NCBI RefSeq assembly: GCF_032854445.1
Contig: NC_088297.1
Location: forward strand, 736,169 to 800,168
DNA length: 64,000 nucleotides
DNA from: Liolophura sinensis
Taxonomy: Eukaryota; Mollusca; Polyplacophora; Chitonida; Chitonidae
Reading direction: 5' to 3'
Each line of letters opens with the position of its first letter. Within the stretch, counting starts at the first letter, position 1. The notes beneath the pieces were generated by a model. The model did not search any database. It was not told where the DNA came from and was given only the letters and a program-made list of their open reading frames with translations. Made by a program: the position numbers and the translations under genes. This document shows positions 47,080-61,100 of this stretch, in pieces.

Positions 47080-47305
47080 AAAGCGGAAGTTGTAACGGGG
47101 GTCTGTGTCCACATCATAAAAGGGCGAAGCTCGAAAACACTTAAAGAGTGCAGGTCGAAAACCCGACTGTTTTCGAGTTTTCGCCCTTTGCCCTTTCGTG
47201 TTTTAGTGTTTTTGACCTTTTATTTATAAGGCTGACAGTAAGAAAACGCGAGTGGGCACAGCCGGCTCCCAGAAGTTGTAATGGGGGTCTGTGTCCACCT
47301 CGTGT
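47080..47305. repeat. Direct repeat plus inverted core
   Basis: AGAAGTTGTAATGGGGGTCT with GTGTCCAC at about 47270-47300 repeats GGAAGTTGTAACGGGGGTCT with GTGTCCAC at about 47085-47115. Between them AAGGGCGAAGCTCGAAAACA (47118) faces GTTTTCGAGTTTTCGCCCTT (47168), an inverted pair. The origin of this composite is unknown. Confidence 0.65.
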
Positions 47306-47374
47306 ATCCTAGCGATTCCTGGAAATGCAAAATGTTATCTTTTTGTTAATTTTCGCTTGTTTATCTTTTGTTGT

Positions 47375-47590
47375 GTAACGCTGTATTCAAGAATTCTTCA
47401 TTTATACGCTGGTGCTCACTTATCCGACAGTGCTCGCTTATACGCCGGTCCTCGCTTATACGACGGTTTTCGCCTATACGCCGGTGCTCATTTATACGAC
47501 GGTGCTCGCTTATCCGACGGTGCTTACTTATACGACGGTGCTCACTTATCCAACGGTGCTTACGGTTTTATGGTTGGAGGAAACCAGAGT
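47375..47590 (-). repeat. SINE-A copy with an internal 18-bp expansion
   Basis: The copy begins TTGTGTAACGCTGTATTCAA and resumes at TTTATGGTTGGAGGAAACCA. Between them the element's CACTTATACGACGGC segment is expanded into about nine 18-bp units such as CTCGCTTATACGACGGTG. Confidence 0.85.
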
Positions 47591-48374
47591 ACCCACACGC
47601 CACACTGGTCGCCCCTTCATGCCACTATGAAAGGTCTCATGAATAGACAGTGCAGCGGAATCCTACGTATTTTACAGCTAAATATTCCCATTAATGTGCC
47701 AGGGTTTCGTGTGACTTTGTATCTCTGTCACCCCCAAACCTAGTCACCTCACACCATAGTCATCTGGTATCATGCCATCATTCTCTCCCATATCTAGGTA
47801 CTGTAGGGCCCCCAGTGTAACTGTCAATGAAAGTCACGTTGCTCCATTTGCAGTATATAGGACAACTCTTTGTCCGAACTTGGAGGCTGATTACGAGATT
47901 CGGTAAAATCTCGAACTTAGTCTTCTCCGACTGATGATAGATCGTTTGTGGGTACTGTAATTCTTCATGTTTGGAAGGTGTTCATTCAAGCATATTCGGA
48001 AGGCATTATTCTGTGTTGAGGGATAAAATTATACCTTTCGCGAAGCCCTCCAGTTCTGTCTCCAAAATCGAATTCAAAATACACATAAATTGCACTGAAA
48101 GTTGCTCTTTCATATGCGCAAACGTTGACGAACTGGGGGTAGTTGAACAGTTATCACAATGAGTTGTTACTATAGATATTTGACACTTGAAGGTACTTAA
48201 AACTACGCAGTAAACTTACGGCGGATTTTTTTCAAATAATGTCTTGTTTACAAAATATTTTCACATATTTCAGGAAGAATTTTACAACGGAAAGGGGTAT
48301 AACATTACAACAAGACATTGTCATTAGTCCCAATCTTTGTGGCACAAGCCAACTACAGGTGACTTGTAACTTGT

Positions 48375-48580
48375 GGTTATTTATTTATTTCATTGGTATT
48401 TTACTCTGTACTCAAGATTATTTCATTTATACGACCGCGGCCAGCATTATGGTGGGAGCAAATGGGGCAGAGCCCGGGAGTAACCCATGAGCATTCCCAG
48501 GTTGCTGGTAGACCTTCCCACGTATGCCCCGAGAGGAAGCCCGCATGAGCTGGACTTGAATTCACAGCAACCCCGTACCA
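48375..48580 (-). repeat. SINE-A, near full-length
   Basis: TTATTTATTTATTTCATTGG through GACCGCGGCCAGCATTATGG to GCTGGACTTGAATTCACAGC. The head beyond the B-box is lost. Confidence 0.92.
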
Positions 48581-48854
48581 AGTGGTTAAATTAGTGGTTA
48601 ATGTACAACGTGACCGGATACAATATACCAAGGAACAAAGTGTACACAGAGCTATAGTTTTGTACAGGCATTCGGGACTCCTACACGCATAAACCACGCT
48701 CTGACCGAACTGCTACAGTTGAGAATTCTTCTTAAACACCAACCAATTACACAAATTACCAAATGACACACATAAACGAATTATGCTCTTGCATAGTATA
48801 GTAGTAAGAAGTCCACAGAATGACTGACTAACGCACAGAGTGATCAGTACACAC

Positions 48855-48995
48855 TCGTACCTGCGAAGGTCTTCCAGTAACCTGCGGATGGTCGTGGGTT
48901 TCCTCCCACCATAATGTTGGCCGCCGTCGTATAAGTGAAATATTCTTGCGTACGGCGTAAAACACCAATCAAATAAATAAATAAATAAATACACA
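48855..48995 (+). repeat. SINE-A, 3' part
   Basis: CGTACCTGCGAAGGTCTTCC through CATAATGTTGGCCGCCGTCG to CAAATAAATAAATAAATAAA. Confidence 0.9.
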
Positions 48996-49414
48996 CTCGT
49001 TCACTCATAACACCCAAATACCGCAGTGCCAGGAGGCTAATATATATTATTACATATATTTCAGACATGTACATACATACATTATATGATAAACTGACAC
49101 AGTCCTTCAGTTTTATGCTTAACTTAATGTTAATTAATGTTAATGTTAGAAAAAGAATGGACTGTATGCCTCTTTGGCACCTATCTTGTTAATCTGGACA
49201 TTAAATCGATCGGTTAGTGTAGATATTATCTCATGTGTGAGCATGTCAATATTTCTCGTCGCTTTGCAGAACAGGTACAGGATCTTCATCATATCTAACC
49301 ATGTCTAACCATGTCATTACAATATACTTGATCTTCTGCATATTCCTACATATTTTGCTTGTTGGCCTATGTCTCGATCAGTCCGGAAGTATTGGCATTC
49401 AGAATAAATCCATA

Positions 49415-49503
49415 AACATGTACATTATTTAAACATGTACATCATTTAAACATGTACGTCATTTAAAAGTGGACATCATTTAAACGTGTACATCATTTAA
49501 ACC
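49415..49503. repeat. 18-bp tandem repeat, five copies
   Basis: ACATGTACATCATTTAAA-type units with variants (ATTATTTAA, GTCATTTAA). It lies just beyond the VPS11 stop codon on the minus strand, probably in its 3' UTR. Confidence 0.88.
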
Positions 49504-49706
49504 TTTTAGGGCATGATTTCATTTTTTGGGGGTAAATTCCTTATCAGGTAATGAAAAAAGAAAAAAAAAAAAAAACAGATAGCGAAATTTACAGAGTGAA
49601 ACTTGTCACCAAATGAGCACATCTTCGTTACAATACAAGACCAAATTATACACAATTCTGATGATAAGGGTGCATGTACAAGTAATTGGATGGTTACTTT
49701 CACTGC

Positions 49707-52700
49707 TCACGAGAACGGATTAAGATCTGTGTTGTAGTCATCTCTTGTAACTGATTTCTGACGGACTGTAGGTGTGTCTGTTACCACAGTTACCTGAAAA
49801 AAAGACGACAATTTGATTGACAGCTTGAAGAAAGATGATATGACATAACATACATACTTTTTATTTCTTTAGCTAACACATTAAAAGCTTTTTTGAATAT
49901 TTTAAAAAGATTTGAGCAACTTTTCAGGGAATAGTGATTTCTATAAAAGTTTAGTCATTTGACTTAACCCATGCAGCCCGCGACAGATGATTGGCCCATC
50001 CATGAGGTCAGAGGTGGAATGATCCCAAAGTGTCACTAATTATGCTGTGGCTTTAAGTCAGAAAGTTTGTCAGGTACATGTATGAGGTGCAGACTTAGCT
50101 CGGTTTCCTCCATTTGCAAACTGACTGCCATGAAAAAGCAAAACATTCTAGCCTTTGGTGTTAAACCCTGAATGAAACACATGTAAATAAACAAACTAAC
50201 AAGCTGACTCCGGGAAGTAAGCATTGTACCTAGATATATATATATATATATATAATACAAAATGCAGAACACAAAAACTGAATTTATTTATTTCATTGGT
50301 GTTTTACGCCGTACTCAAGAATATTTCACTTATAAGACGACGACCAGCATTATGGTGGGAGGAAACCGGGCAGAGACCCAGTGGAAACCCACAAACATCC
50401 GCAGGTTGCTGCCAGACCTTCCCACGTACGGCCGGAGAGGAAGCCAGCATGAGCTGGACTTGAACTCACTGCACCCGCATTGGTGAGAGGCTCCTGGGTC
50501 ATTATGCTGCGCTAGCGCGCTAACCAACTGAGCTGTAGTTTTGTCTCTAAAATCAAATTAAGAATGTGCATAATTTGCACAGAAAGTTGATCTTTGATAT
50601 GCTAAAAAGTTTGAGGAATTAAGAAACATGCATTTCATATGAAGCTTCAGACTCACAGTTGTCCATGGATTCAATGCTTCCATGGGTTCAATGCTTCCAT
50701 GGGTTCAATGCTTTCATGGGTTCAATGTTTCCATGGGTTCAATCCTTCCATGGGTTCAATGCTTCCATGGGTTCAATGTTTCCATGGGTTCAATGCTTCC
50801 ATGGGTTCAATGCTAATAATGGAGACGTCAAGTCATGTACGTGTACATTTCAAATGTTACCTGAGCATTTGATCCTCGTGCCAGGATCTTTATCAAATGA
50901 TGTCATTTACTTGATATTAAATATCATGATGCGGATCGAATGCTTACATAATACCTGAAAGCAACAATGGAGACTTCCTTACTATGATTATCCTGATGTA
51001 AATTTGTAACCCCTGTTTTTTTGTTACCTTGTTGAAGACACCTCTGCCAAAGTATTCAGCTACCACAGAAAACCCATCTGGAGCCCGCTCAAGCTGTGAT
51101 AACAAAAGCAGATAAGCAATTAGAAATTCACAACACTCAGACATGTATTAGTTATTTATTTATCCCACTGAATGTTTTACATCGCACTCAAAAATATTTA
51201 ACTTATATGACGGCAGCCAGCATTATGGTGGGAGGAAACTTCTGCCCGGTGGAAATCCAGGACCATCTGCAGGTTGCTCGCAGACTTTCCCATGTACGAC
51301 TGGCACTCAGACATGAATGAAGCATTCTCCATACTGATGTAATTCCTAGATAACATTGAATTACAATGTCATGGCAGTATAAACTAGAGGGGATGTCTTT
51401 TGCTATTGTTTCTTTTATTTATTTATTAGATTGGTGTTTTACGCTGTACTCAGAACCCGGAAGAAACCCACGACCATCCACAGGTTGCTGGAAGACCTTC
51501 CCATGTACGACCAGGGAGGCCAGCATGAGCTGGACTTGAACTCACAGCGACTGCATTGTTGAGAGTCTCCTGGGTCATTATGCTGTGCTAGCGTGCTAAC
51601 CAACTGAGCCCCGGAGGCCCCGTTTTTGCTAGTGTAAAGTTGATGTGGCATGGCATCAATGACTGGGGGTCTGCAAACTTAACTTCACTTCACTTATAAA
51701 ATCGGCCATCATCAAATATTCTCAAACACGAGCAAAATATAAGAATAAAAAAAAAAACCTAATTTAAAAAAAAAAAAAAAAATTAACCACGAAATAAAAT
51801 AAAAAATTAAATATCTATTAAAGACTATTCTTATCTTCTTTTCAGCAAGAATTGCCAGTAGCTGCTCACCTGGTTATGGAAAAATTCATGCAGGTCTTTG
51901 CTCTGTTCCTGAGCTCGGATGAAATCCATGATTTTCCTGAACAACACAAAAATTATTATTATATAGTAATAGTAATAATAATATTATTATTAAAAATATT
52001 CATTATGACAGATAGCATGTCAACATCGTACCACAAGGTAGGATGCCTGAGCCACAGTGGCTGCATCATGACAGATAGCATGTCAACATCGTACCACAAA
52101 GTAGGATGGCTGAGCCACAGTGACTGCATCATGACAGATAGCATGTCAACATCGTACCACAAAGTAGGATGGCTGAGCCACAGTGACTGCATCATGACAG
52201 ATAGCATGTCAACATCATATCACAAAGTAGGATGGCTGAGCCACAGTGACTGCATCATTACAGATAGCATGTCAACATCGTACCACAAAGTGTGATGGCT
52301 GAGCCACAGTGACTGCATCATGACAGATAGCATGTCAACATCGTACCACAAAGTATGATGGCTGAGCCACAGTGACTGCATCCTGACAGATAGCATGTCA
52401 ACATCGTACCACAAAGTATGATGGCTGAGCCACAGTGGCTGCATCATGACAGACGTCAGTTGTATTGTGACCATATGGTTTACACCTGACGTCAGCTGTA
52501 TTGTGACCATATGGTTTACACCTGACGTCAGCTGTATTGTGACCATATGGTTTACACCGGACGTAGCTTTAAATATAAAACATACAAATGTCGTCACTCT
52601 GAATCAAAGTTAATGAACCTTGGACACTTTCGGCTAATGACCAAAAGGTACTAAATATTCTCTCCACATATAGTTGTTAGCTGAAATCTACCTAGTAAAG

Positions 52701-55700
52701 GAGAATTTGAATACAGGCTCAAACACCTGAGATAGGCAACTTTCTCGCAGGTGTTTTTTATTGTGTTTATTGGTTGAGAACTCTCAAGGCAATCACAGTC
52801 ACGGAATTTCTGACTTACGTAAGACACTTACGAACTTTATGTAAAAAATGAACTAATTGTATTTTGACACACAGAGCCAGGTAACATTTCCCAGATTCTG
52901 CTCCCTTGGAACAGTCTAATGCCCGTTTGGACAGAGCCTGTGTTCTTGTTGAGGGCTTCAACAGGGAACTTAGGATATAATTGAGGTAAACTGACAAGCG
53001 GCCAGATCTCAAACTGAGGTAAATTGACAAGCGGCCAGATCTCAAACTGAGGTAAATTGACAAGAGGCCAGATTTCAAACTGAGGTTAATTGACAAGTGG
53101 CCAGATTTTAAACTGAGGTAAATTGACAAGAGGCTAGATTTAAACTGAGGTTAATTGACAAGTGGCCAGATTTTAAACTGAGGTAAATTGACAAGAGGCC
53201 AGATTTCAAACTGAGGGAAATTGACAAGAGGCTAGATTTCAAACTGAGGTAAATTGACAAGAGGCTAGATTTCAAACTGAGGGAAATTGACCAGAGGCTA
53301 GATTTCAAACTGAGGTAAACTGACAAGCGGCCAGATTTCAAACTGAGGTAAATTGACCAGAGGCTAGATTTCAACCTGAGGTTAATTGACAAGTGGCCAG
53401 ATTTTAAACTGAGGTAAATTGACAAGAGGCCAGATTTCAAACTGAGGGAAACTGACAAGAGGCTAGATTTCAAACTGAGGTAAATTGACAAGAGGCTAGA
53501 TTTCAAACAGAGGGAAATTGACCAGAGGCTAGATTTCAAACTGAGGTAAACTGACAAGTGGCCAGATTTCAAACTGAGGTAAATTGACCAGAGGCTAGAT
53601 TTCAAACTAAGGTTAATTGACAAGTGGCCAGATTTTAAACTGAGGTAAACTGACAAGAGGCTAGATTTCAAACTGAGGTAAATTGACAAGTGGTCAGATC
53701 TCAAACTGAGGTAAATTGACAAGAGGCCAGATTTCAAACTGAGGTAAACTGACAAGAGGCCAGATTTCACACTGAGGTAAATTGAAAAGCAAATAGATTT
53801 CAAACTGAGGTAAATTGACAAGAGGCTAGATTTCAAACTGAGGTAAACTGGCAAGCGGCCAGATTTCAAACTGAGGTAAACTGACAAGCGGCTAGATTTC
53901 AAACTGAGGTAAACTGACAAGCGGCCAGATTTCAAACTGAGGTAAATTGACAAGCGTCCAGATTTCAAACTGAGGTAAATTGACAAGCAGCCAGATTTCA
54001 AACGGAGGGAAATTGACAAGAGGCTAGATTTCAAACTGAGGTAAACTGACAAGCGGCCAGATTTCAAACTGAGGTAAACTGAGAAGCGGCCAGATTTCAA
54101 ACTGAGGTAAATTGACAAGCAGCCAGATTTCACTGGTTACCAGTTGGTGACCATTTACCAGCTATGACACTGTTGTCACTGCCCTGGTTTACTCTCTCAT
54201 GTCTATGCTGTAGGTCTTTTGTATTAGGTAATTTATACCCAATGAGCTAATTCATAAGCTATACGAAGAAACTTGAACGACTAAATTAAATTCACTGAAA
54301 ACATATTAATCAAAATTGCATTCTTTGAGAGCAATAAATACATGTACCTCCAAACTATTAATTTTGGTGCTGAAACTCGTAACTTACTCAGTTGGATATC
54401 ACACTACCTTCCGAAAAGTATTCAAAACACCGTTTTAACTTTAAAAAGAGCTCTTAGATTCAGGCTAAATCTTCAACTTGGTCACAAACAAAATCGTAAT
54501 ATGAAATAAAAGGTCAATATGTGTGTGGTTTAGTTAATGATGGCGGCATTGACAGGTGTAGCCTGTCCATATCTCACCTGTTCTCTGGCATACAGGCAGG
54601 ACACTCGTTCTCATTTTCTGCGTAACTCTCGAAGCAGCTGTAAAACAAGAGTTTTAGTGTTTCTAAACAGAGCAAAATGAATTTTTCCATCTGACTATTT
54701 ATTTTACTGGTACCTTACAGTTTATTCAAGAATATTTTATTTAAACGGCCATCGATATGGCTGGAGCAAACTGTGAAAAGCTCTGGGGAAACCCAAGATC
54801 ATCAACATGTCTAACATTTCCACATATGATTAGAGAGGGAGCCAGCATGAGCTGGACTTGAACTCTCAGCGACTGTACTAGTGAAAGGCTAAACACTCGA
54901 CCACAAAGCCTCTGACTATAAAAGGTAGCAAACAATTCATCACTTCTCACACCACAGAAAACAACAACAACAAGAGAATATTATGCATGTAAGGATACAA
55001 ATCGAGATTTTTCAATTAAAAATCAAACTTGAAGAAATAGAACAGTTTTATTTAAAAAAGCATCTCAATCTGTGTAATGGGAATGTCAATGATTTTGCTT
55101 TTAAGCGAATTGAGGGACCACTCCCATACTAATGCACTTGTCATGCCACTGCAAGTTAAAGGAGAAGAAAACTTAAACACATGACACTATAGGCTGAAAA
55201 AAACACATTTTTTCTATCTGGTGGTGCCTACGGCAAAGGCTGCATAAATCGCTAAGTCCATCGCATCCTCCATCTTTAACACCCTGTAATCTGTGCTGTG
55301 GGTATGTTGCCTCTCAGCCAATGAGATTCGTTAAAACTGCCGTCTTGTTCGTGTAAACTCGGAACCTATGTCCATCATTCCGGTTACCCGATCATCAAGT
55401 GGAAAACAAACTGTACCATTGGCTTACTTCTAGGAAGAAAAGTACTATCGGAAATGTACGAACTGCACTTCTGACGGCAATTCTCCTCCTAACAAAGAAG
55501 ACTTCAGGACTACTTCTTAGGCAAAATGGAGTCGCCCAGGGCAGATGTTGGCGAGGACTTTATTTATAATTTATCACCTTGAGGTACACATTAGAATTTT
55601 TTTTATGGCATGATTGATATTTAAATTTTCTTCTCCTTAAAAAAAAAATGTCGCTGGATGTTGGGATTTACGCTAACTTACTGTAGGTGATAGGAGTGTG

Positions 55701-58082
55701 GTTCACACAGGAAGTGGACAGACGGGACTTCCAGTGGGTGGTTACAAATACTGCACTTAGATGCCTGGAAAATCTTGGCTCTAAAATGAGGAAAGCATAT
55801 AAGTGTTACAGTATGTTATTAGATGCAGTATGAATTCATGGTATCATGCTATGTTAATGAAACATTAAAGGGACATACTGCCAATGTTGAAAAAATTGTG
55901 CTGTTATTTTAGAGCTCATCTGCATAAAGTTGAGACTTCCAGAAGCTACTAACACGTATCTGACTCTGAGACAATGATCGAATGTTTAGTTCTATCCGGG
56001 GTTTCCCTTCTACCATCAAATCACTCAAAAAGCTATTTAAAAAGTCAGACTTTTTTTACTCAGTTACCTCCCCTTGTTGTCTAGACGACGGGAGATGTTC
56101 AGTGAACTTGAAATGTCATATATGGCACTGCATGTAATTATGCGATCTACTGTGTAACTGCATTGGCATTTACAAGTACTTTATAAAACATTATCAACAG
56201 AAAGGAAGATCGTATTTGATTTACTGGACTTCTAATTTGCTTTCAATCTATCGTACTGTTTACATGTGCGATCACAGGCCAGGATAGCACAGTTGGTAGA
56301 GCGTCCGCTTCGGGAGCGGTAGATCCAGGATCAATCCTGGGTCGAGTCATACCTAAGACTTTAAAAGAGGAAGTTGTGGCTTCCTCGCTTGGCGTTCAGC
56401 ATGGAGGAGATAGTGCATCGACTGGTTGACCCGTAACAGTATAATGGCTCGGGCAGGGCGGCTTACTTACCCTTACGCAGCACTAAATAAAAGAGCGGTG
56501 GAAATCCGTTCTGCAAGAACCCTAATGATTCCTTCGTCGTCACATGACTGAAAAATTGTTGAGCACGACGTTAAACCCCAAGCACGCACTCACTCACTCA
56601 CAGGTGTGATCCACAATCGAATGTTGCATTATGGGGATCTTTGCACGGCCTCATTTGCATGTTGTCTCATTGGGCAGGCAGTTTAAACCGGTTACAGATT
56701 TTTCCTTTAAATTCTTTTAATTGAAATTTGTGGAAAATATAGGCCCATGGGGTTTAGTTAGGAGTCAAATGCCACTCATTTCTGTTTTTAGCTGAATTTC
56801 TTTCGACAGTATGTCCCTTACCTCTCTAAAACAAACTATTAGTTTAATGTAATGTTATGAAAGGACAATTCATGTATATGCTAACAGAAATCCCGACACA
56901 TTTTCATTATCTTTCATTTTAAATCTTCTTGTTATGAATACACCTATGACAATGTAAAGGATATTTTAGAACGGGGTTGCTGTTGATCAAAACTATATAT
57001 TTATTTATTTATTTGGTGTTTTACGCTGTACTCAAGAATATTTCACTTATACGACGGCGGTCAGCATTATGGTGGGTGGAAACCGGGCAGAGCCCAGGGG
57101 AAACCCACGACCATACGCAGGTCATCATCTTTCAAACAGTGACATTTATGGAAACAGATTGCCAACTGCCAGTTTATTTATTTATTTATTTATTTATTTG
57201 ATTGGTGTTTTATGCCGTACTCAAGAATATTTCACTTATACGACAGCGGCCAGCATTATGGTGGGAGGAAACCGGGGGAAATCCGCTGGTTACTGGCAGA
57301 CCTTCCCACATACCACCAAGATGAAGCCAGCATGAGGTCCACTTCAAATCACAGCGACCGCATTGGTGAGAGGCTCCTGGGTCATTACGCTGCGCTAGCG
57401 CACTAACCAACTGAGCCATGCAGGCCCCTATTATTTATTTCATTGAGGTGTCTAATGCTATACACAGACATCCCCATGTACTGCCTGAGAGGAAGCCAGC
57501 ATGAGCTGTGATCAAAACTAGAAATGCATCCTAAAGCAGGACTGATGAAATTCCTATAGTCCTATTCCAGAGACGTGTGCTTACGAAGTTTTAAGCTCCT
57601 CAATCTGTGCTCTTGTCCTCTCGGTATCCTCGCGATATTGCCGAATCAATCGCTCATCTTCTGATATCTGGTCATTCTCCATCTGTAGCCTTCGGATGAT
57701 ATAATCCTACAGAAAAAAACAAACAAACAGTCAGACATCTGCTTGTCACCCGCCTGTTTCACAATTAACAATGAGTTTAAACTGCACTGCAATGGCTGGG
57801 TGCTTTGAACACGATAATTCCTTCACACTGTTTATTCAAGCAAATTTTCATGGTATTATTCTGAGAAGTCCTAAAATTGTCAAAACAAACCTGAACCAAT
57901 GTAGTTTTGTGTCGAAAATCAAATTTAAAAGGTCTGCCATAAACGTGCGGAGGGTTGTGGGTTTCCCCTGGGCTTTGCCCAGTTTCTTCCCGCCATAATG
58001 CTGGCTGCTGTCACATAAGTGAAATATTCTTCAGTAAGGAATACAACACCAACCTAAACATAAATAAATAAATAAATAAATA

Positions 58083-58117
<35 letters not shown>

Positions 58118-61100
58118 TTTAAAAGGTGTGCACGCCACATAGAAGTTTGCTCTTTCATGTGAGAAAATGTTGGGGAGTTAAGGGAGAGGATTTGCTCCAC
58201 AATGGCCATGTGATTCTCAGCCAGGTGAATTTGTATCAAGCTACATGTATCTAAAAACATACCAAAATCCAGAGATCAAGAGCAAGACAATATTTTCTCG
58301 CTCTCTGAGTACAAACTTTTACTAGGGTACATTTTACTTGGGGACCCACATGGCCAAGCGCTTAGCATGCTAGCGCAGTACAATAACTAAGGAGCATCTC
58401 ACCAATGTCCAACTCATGCAGAGTGTCTATCCCTATTCTATGTGGGAAGGTCTGTCAGCAACTTGCAGATGGTTGTGGGTTTCCCCGGGTTCTGCCTGGT
58501 TTTCTTCTATCATAATGGTGGCTGCCGTCATGCATCTAATTAACACCCTGACTCATGCGCCAGCTTAACCAGCAAAAGCTGGATTTACTTATATACTTAT
58601 CTAATTGGTGTTTTACGCTGTACTTAAGAATATATCACTTATATGACGGCAGTCATCATTAAGATGGAAAGCTGGATTACTACTTATTTGGAGAGACGAA
58701 ATAGCTGCCTAAGCAATTTGAATGTATTTTTGCATACTCCTTACAGCGCATACGTCCTCTACATTCACTGCCACAAATTGCAAATTTTGTACAGAAATCC
58801 TGAACTACGCCGAGGTCACTGGCGTGGTGGTGATGAGGCAAGAAGAGGTGCCAGAAAACACAAAACCTCCGTCTCAGCCTTTGGTTATAATAACACAATA
58901 TACACATGCATTTTATTCATCCAAAGTGTGTACAACATGTGTACACATTTATTAAAGAATGTTGATAAAACAGTTTTGTGCAAAGACACCAGTGGGATGT
59001 TAAGCCTAAACATGCCTTCCTGCATCGCACTGGTTCCAAAGGTCAAGTTTGTCTAGTGGTGGCAGTGTTGTATAGTGAACTAGACAGCGATGCATACGCT
59101 GTCAAGAGTATGGTATTTTTATAGTTATTATAAAGCTGGTCAGGTTTTTGGGCAGGGGAAACCGGAATGCCTGTTATACACCACTGACAATATCCAGCTA
59201 AATGTACTTGTGCATGGGAAACCAGAATGCCTGTAGTGCACCATCGACATTATCCAGCTAGATGTACCTGGGCAGGGGAAACCGGAATGCCTTTAGTACA
59301 CCACCGACAATATCCAGATAGATGTACTTGGGCAGGGAAAACCAGAATGCCTATAGTACACTACCAACATTATCAAGCTAGATGTACCTGACAATTTACC
59401 TCTGAACTTAAACAAAACCTTGCCAAATGCCGAGGCAACAAATCCCCTTACCTTGACCACGGATAGTGTGGCTGTAGAGTTATGAGCCAGAGTCTGAATA
59501 ACCAACAAGGGAGGTAATAAATTCTTCTTGTCAATATTTGTGAAAGGTTAAGGATATCACTGGCAAATATATTCTTACAAAATAATTTATGGACAACTGT
59601 ATATTCATAGTTTATGATCACAACTATACAGCAGCAAATGGGACCATGAGCAGCTAGAAACAAACAAAAACTGACCTTCCAAGGTGTTAAACTGCCACGT
59701 CATGACAGTCAACATACATATACACGAAGCTATATATTAAATACTGTACTTCCTCTGAAAATTAACTCAAAAATATGCACTTCTAGAAGCAAATAAAGGT
59801 AACACAATGTTACATTTAAGTTGAAAATTAAATTTTCAAGTAGGATATCATCCTACCATTTCTAATATCAATAGAACTCTTAGAATCACGCAAAATGAGT
59901 GACTCAGTCGCATAGGGTTAGTCAGCTACGTGTCCACCCATAGAATCATAGGTTTAGTCAGCTACCTGTCCACCCATAGAATCACAGGGTTAGTCAGCTA
60001 CCTGTCCACCCATAGAATCTTAGGGTTAGTCAGCTACCTGTCCACCCTTAGAATCACTGGGTTAGTCAGCTACCTGTCCACCCTTAGAATCACAGGGTTA
60101 GTCAGCTACCTGTCCACCCATAGAATCACTGGGTTAGTCAGCTACCTGTCCATCCATAGAATCATAGGGTTAGTCAGCTACCTGTCCACCCATAGAATCA
60201 CAGGGTTAGTCAGCTACCTGTCCACCCATAGAATCATAGGGTTAATCAGCTACCTGTCCATCCATAGAATCATAGGGTTAGTCAGCTACCTGTCCACCCT
60301 TAGAATCATAGGGTTAGTCAGCTACCTGTTCACCCATAGAATCATAGGGTTAGTCAGCTACCTGTCCACCCACAGAATCATAGGGTTAGTCAGCTACGTG
60401 TCCACCCATAGAATCATAGGGTTAGTCAGCTACGTGTCCACCCATAGAATCATAGGGTTAGTCAGCTACCTGTCCACCCTTAGAATCATAGGGTTAGTCA
60501 GCTACCTGTCCACCCATAGAATCACAGGGTTAGTCAGCTACCTGTCCACCCATAGGATCATAGGGTTAGTCAGCTACCTGTCCACCCATAGAATCATAGG
60601 GTTAGTCAGCTACCTGTCCACCCATAGAATCATAGGGTTAGTCAGCTACCTGTCCACCCTTAGAATCACTGGGTTGGTCAGCTACCTGTTCACCCATAGA
60701 ATCATAGGGTTAGTCAGCTACCTTTCCACCCATAGAATCATAGGTTTAGTCAGCTACCTGTCCACCCATAGAATCACTAGGTTAGTCAGCTACCTGTCCA
60801 CCCATAGAATCATAGGGTTAGTCAGCTACCTGTCCACCCTTAGAATCACTGGGTTAGTCAGCTACCTGTCCACCCCTTAGAATCATAGGGTTAGTCAGCT
60901 ACCTGTCCACCCTTAGAATCATAGGGTTAGTCAGCTACCTGTCCACCCATAGAATCATAGGGTTAGTCAGCTACCTGTCCACCCATAGGATCATAGGGTT
61001 AGTCAGCTACCTGTCCACCCATAGAATCATAGGGTTAGTCAGCTACCTGTCCACCCTTAGAATCATAGGGTTAGTCAGCTACCTGTCCACCCTTAGAATC

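Larger units (their letters stand above)
54578..55780 (-). other. VPS11 RING domain, two exons
   Basis: Exons 55780-55682 and 54637-54578 code a RING-H2 finger: CSIC, then VPSVHFLCEPHSYHLHCFES, then CPAC. The third cysteine is followed by two residues before histidine (C-E-P-H) where human VPS11 has one (C-G-H). RING consensus tolerates one to three residues there, so function need not be lost. The splice falls inside a histidine codon (CA/C). Confidence 0.85.

Noticed and set aside
46800-47144. 114-codon plus-strand frame as a gene
   Set aside because: No family resemblance, and its end runs into a direct/inverted repeat composite.
53108-54133. 341-codon minus-strand frame of LSLKSG repeats
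   Set aside because: Periodicity of the 33-bp array in a VPS11 intron.
58643-59056. 137-codon plus-strand frame as a gene
   Set aside because: It overlaps a dispersed repeat whose other copy (24955-25312) does not keep the frame open.
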